Of a stretch of DNA of 64,000 nucleotides, positions 39,601-64,000 are shown piece by piece. The DNA lies in assembly GCF_023856365.1 (NCBI RefSeq), contig NC_064536.1, positions 35,208,776 to 35,272,775 of the forward strand, given 5' to 3'. The notes under the pieces are model-generated. The model was given only the letters and a program-made list of their open reading frames with translations. It was not told the origin of the DNA and ran no database searches. Made by a program: the position numbers and the translations under genes. This DNA is from Brienomyrus brachyistius. Lineage: Eukaryota; Chordata; Actinopteri; Osteoglossiformes; Mormyridae. Position 1 is the stretch's first letter, and each line of letters starts with the position of its first letter.

Positions 39601-39885
39601 TTCCACTCTTTGTCTGATGACACAGAAAACGTTTATTATTGCATATATCAATCCTGATCTCATCTAAAACGGAGCTCAATGTAAAGTTCGATTAAATGAG
39701 CTTAGAATAACCGCAGATAAAGTTCTCACTACAGTGTAAATATTTAGCCTATTAGCACAAATTCCAGTGGTACACACGTCGGGTACACTTAAACGTCTTG
39801 GCATCGCTGTTATTCACTGGAAAAATCTGAACAAAATTTCAATGGACAAAAGATTTGCAATGAGAAGATAGTAGTCACCTGGCAT
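33624..39885 (-). CDS. Unnamed protein with two CARD-like domains and a possible third death-fold
   Basis: Exons (minus strand): ATG 39885-39879, 39613-39551, 36950-36645, 36553-36533, 36318-36298, 36212-35787, 35712-35476, 34889-33624 (TGA). Junctions are GT-AG with consistent phases; about 780 residues. No gene name recognised. Exon 3 encodes a CARD-like helical bundle (LLVDALYNTAPLLDCMLAKN, LLPRDSYQLVQAERTAADRA). Exon 6 encodes a second, closer to the caspase-1/ICEBERG type (LLLSCLSKGERACTAFYKAL, CQEDPQLGAELQGW). Exon 7 has a helical stretch (CELGVALGLRWGDVRERLLE) that could be a third death-fold. The last exon is a leucine-rich region without a known motif, ending FVYKRSWISAMAKSDCEVL. CARDs mediate homotypic assembly in apoptosis and inflammasome signalling; no nucleotide-binding or protease motif is visible, so an adaptor role is inference. 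Odd: two successive 21-nt exons, and a frame break at a nine-C run (plus 34308-34316) in the last exon. Confidence 0.72.
35112..35251. mobile_element. Short palindromic MITE-like repeat
   Basis: The left end GGTTGGGAAACCCTGATCTT and the complement of the right end, GGTAGGCAGCCCTGATCCTG, are inverted termini. The inner segments GCAGGTTTTCCA and GAAAACCTGC also pair. CARD-gene intron 34890-35475, which otherwise holds nothing recognised. Confidence 0.55.
37090..39285. mobile_element. Foldback-type element with about 450-bp diverged inverted arms
   Basis: Left arm about 37090-37565 and right arm about 38876-39285 are reverse complements over most of their length. Shared landmarks: CCATGTCAAATTGTCACACT, GGTCACATGAGTAACTCAT, GATTTAAGCAAACAAAGTTT, CCCCATATGAATAAT and CTCAGCAACAAC, in mirrored order. 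The 1.3-kb centre has no transposase frame and may contain other insertions (a CATTCCAGAACCCGTCACGA segment near 37843). It lies in the 2.6-kb second intron of the CARD gene. Confidence 0.7.
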
Positions 39886-40278
39886 CTCGGTTCACCGTCC
39901 ACATCCAGTGCGATGTCTGCGATCGATTCTGAGCGTAACCCGTATTAACCCCAGAGCAGCCCCAGTTTACCCCAATACTGAAAGTGGATTCACACTTTTC
40001 ACTTCCTCATTTCACGGCTCAGCTGAAAACCCAATACAACTGAGCTGACTAATGTCTATTGTGCACTTTGGTTACTGAAGCAAATATATCTACAAATGAA
40101 TCTTACCATCCGGGCGGAAATTTTTCGGAACCGTGCGACTTTAGGGTCTCCCAGATGATATGCGGTTTCAGCGAAGAGTTCCGACCGACTGCTCAGTTTA
40201 CGCCACTACATTTACCATAATGCTCTGCGCTGATACGTTCACTGTACGTCTGTGCGTGTGCCACTGTGCTTGTTGGCG

Positions 40279-40291
40279 GTTGCTGAGCAAC
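40279..40291. promoter_or_regulatory. RFX X-box palindrome in CFAP44/CARD-gene shared promoter
   Basis: GTTGCTGAGCAAC fits the X-box pattern (GTTGC, short spacer, GCAAC) bound by RFX factors that switch on ciliary genes. It is 14 bp upstream of the proposed CFAP44 ATG and about 400 bp from the CARD-gene ATG on the opposite strand; no other gene lies in 39886-40305. Confidence 0.75.
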
Positions 40292-40305
40292 CAGAAGCAA
40301 CGAAG

Positions 40306-64000
<23,695 letters not shown>

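Overview
This is a vertebrate, almost certainly ray-finned fish, genomic window. It holds multi-exon genes with GT-AG introns, four of them recognisable as vertebrate genes. The transposable elements are those typical of fish: Rex3/RTE, CR1/Rex1-like, L2 and L1 LINEs, several Tc1-like transposons, a tRNA-derived SINE and PIF/Harbinger, hAT and foldback elements. Introns are extremely rich in minisatellites. There is no bacterial-style coding; nearly all long open frames outside the exons lie in tandem repeats or TEs.

Layout: (1) 1-15.6 kb, + strand: the 3' half of the P4-ATPase flippase gene ATP8A2 (13 exons, 451 codons, ending at 14703), with introns filled by 23-, 40- and 42-bp minisatellites. 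(2) 16-22 kb, - strand: a complete two-exon SHISA2 gene, tail-to-tail with ATP8A2. (3) 22-29 kb: an unidentified small ORF, then a nested TE block (an L1 3' end carrying a Rex3 copy and a Tc1 remnant, then an inverted repeat and a CR1-like LINE). (4) 29.1-33.1 kb, + strand: a complete SPICE1 gene (centriole/spindle protein) with a ZNF143-type promoter motif. (5) 33.6-40.0 kb, - strand: an unnamed gene encoding a protein with two CARD-like domains, a possible third death-fold and an unrecognised C-terminal region. (6) 40.3 kb to the window end, + strand: CFAP44 (axonemal WD-repeat/coiled-coil protein), 31 coding exons, running off the window. A 4.1-kb minisatellite and at least five TE insertions swell its introns.

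The CARD gene and CFAP44 are head-to-head about 0.4 kb apart, with an RFX X-box palindrome just upstream of the CFAP44 start codon, as expected for a ciliary gene. ATP8A2-SHISA2 are neighbours on human 13q12 and SPICE1-CFAP44 on human 3q13, so the window joins two blocks that are on separate human chromosomes. The CARD gene between SPICE1 and CFAP44 is the least explained gene here. Exon borders were read by eye from splice consensus, reading-frame phase and recalled family sequence; nothing was aligned by computer.
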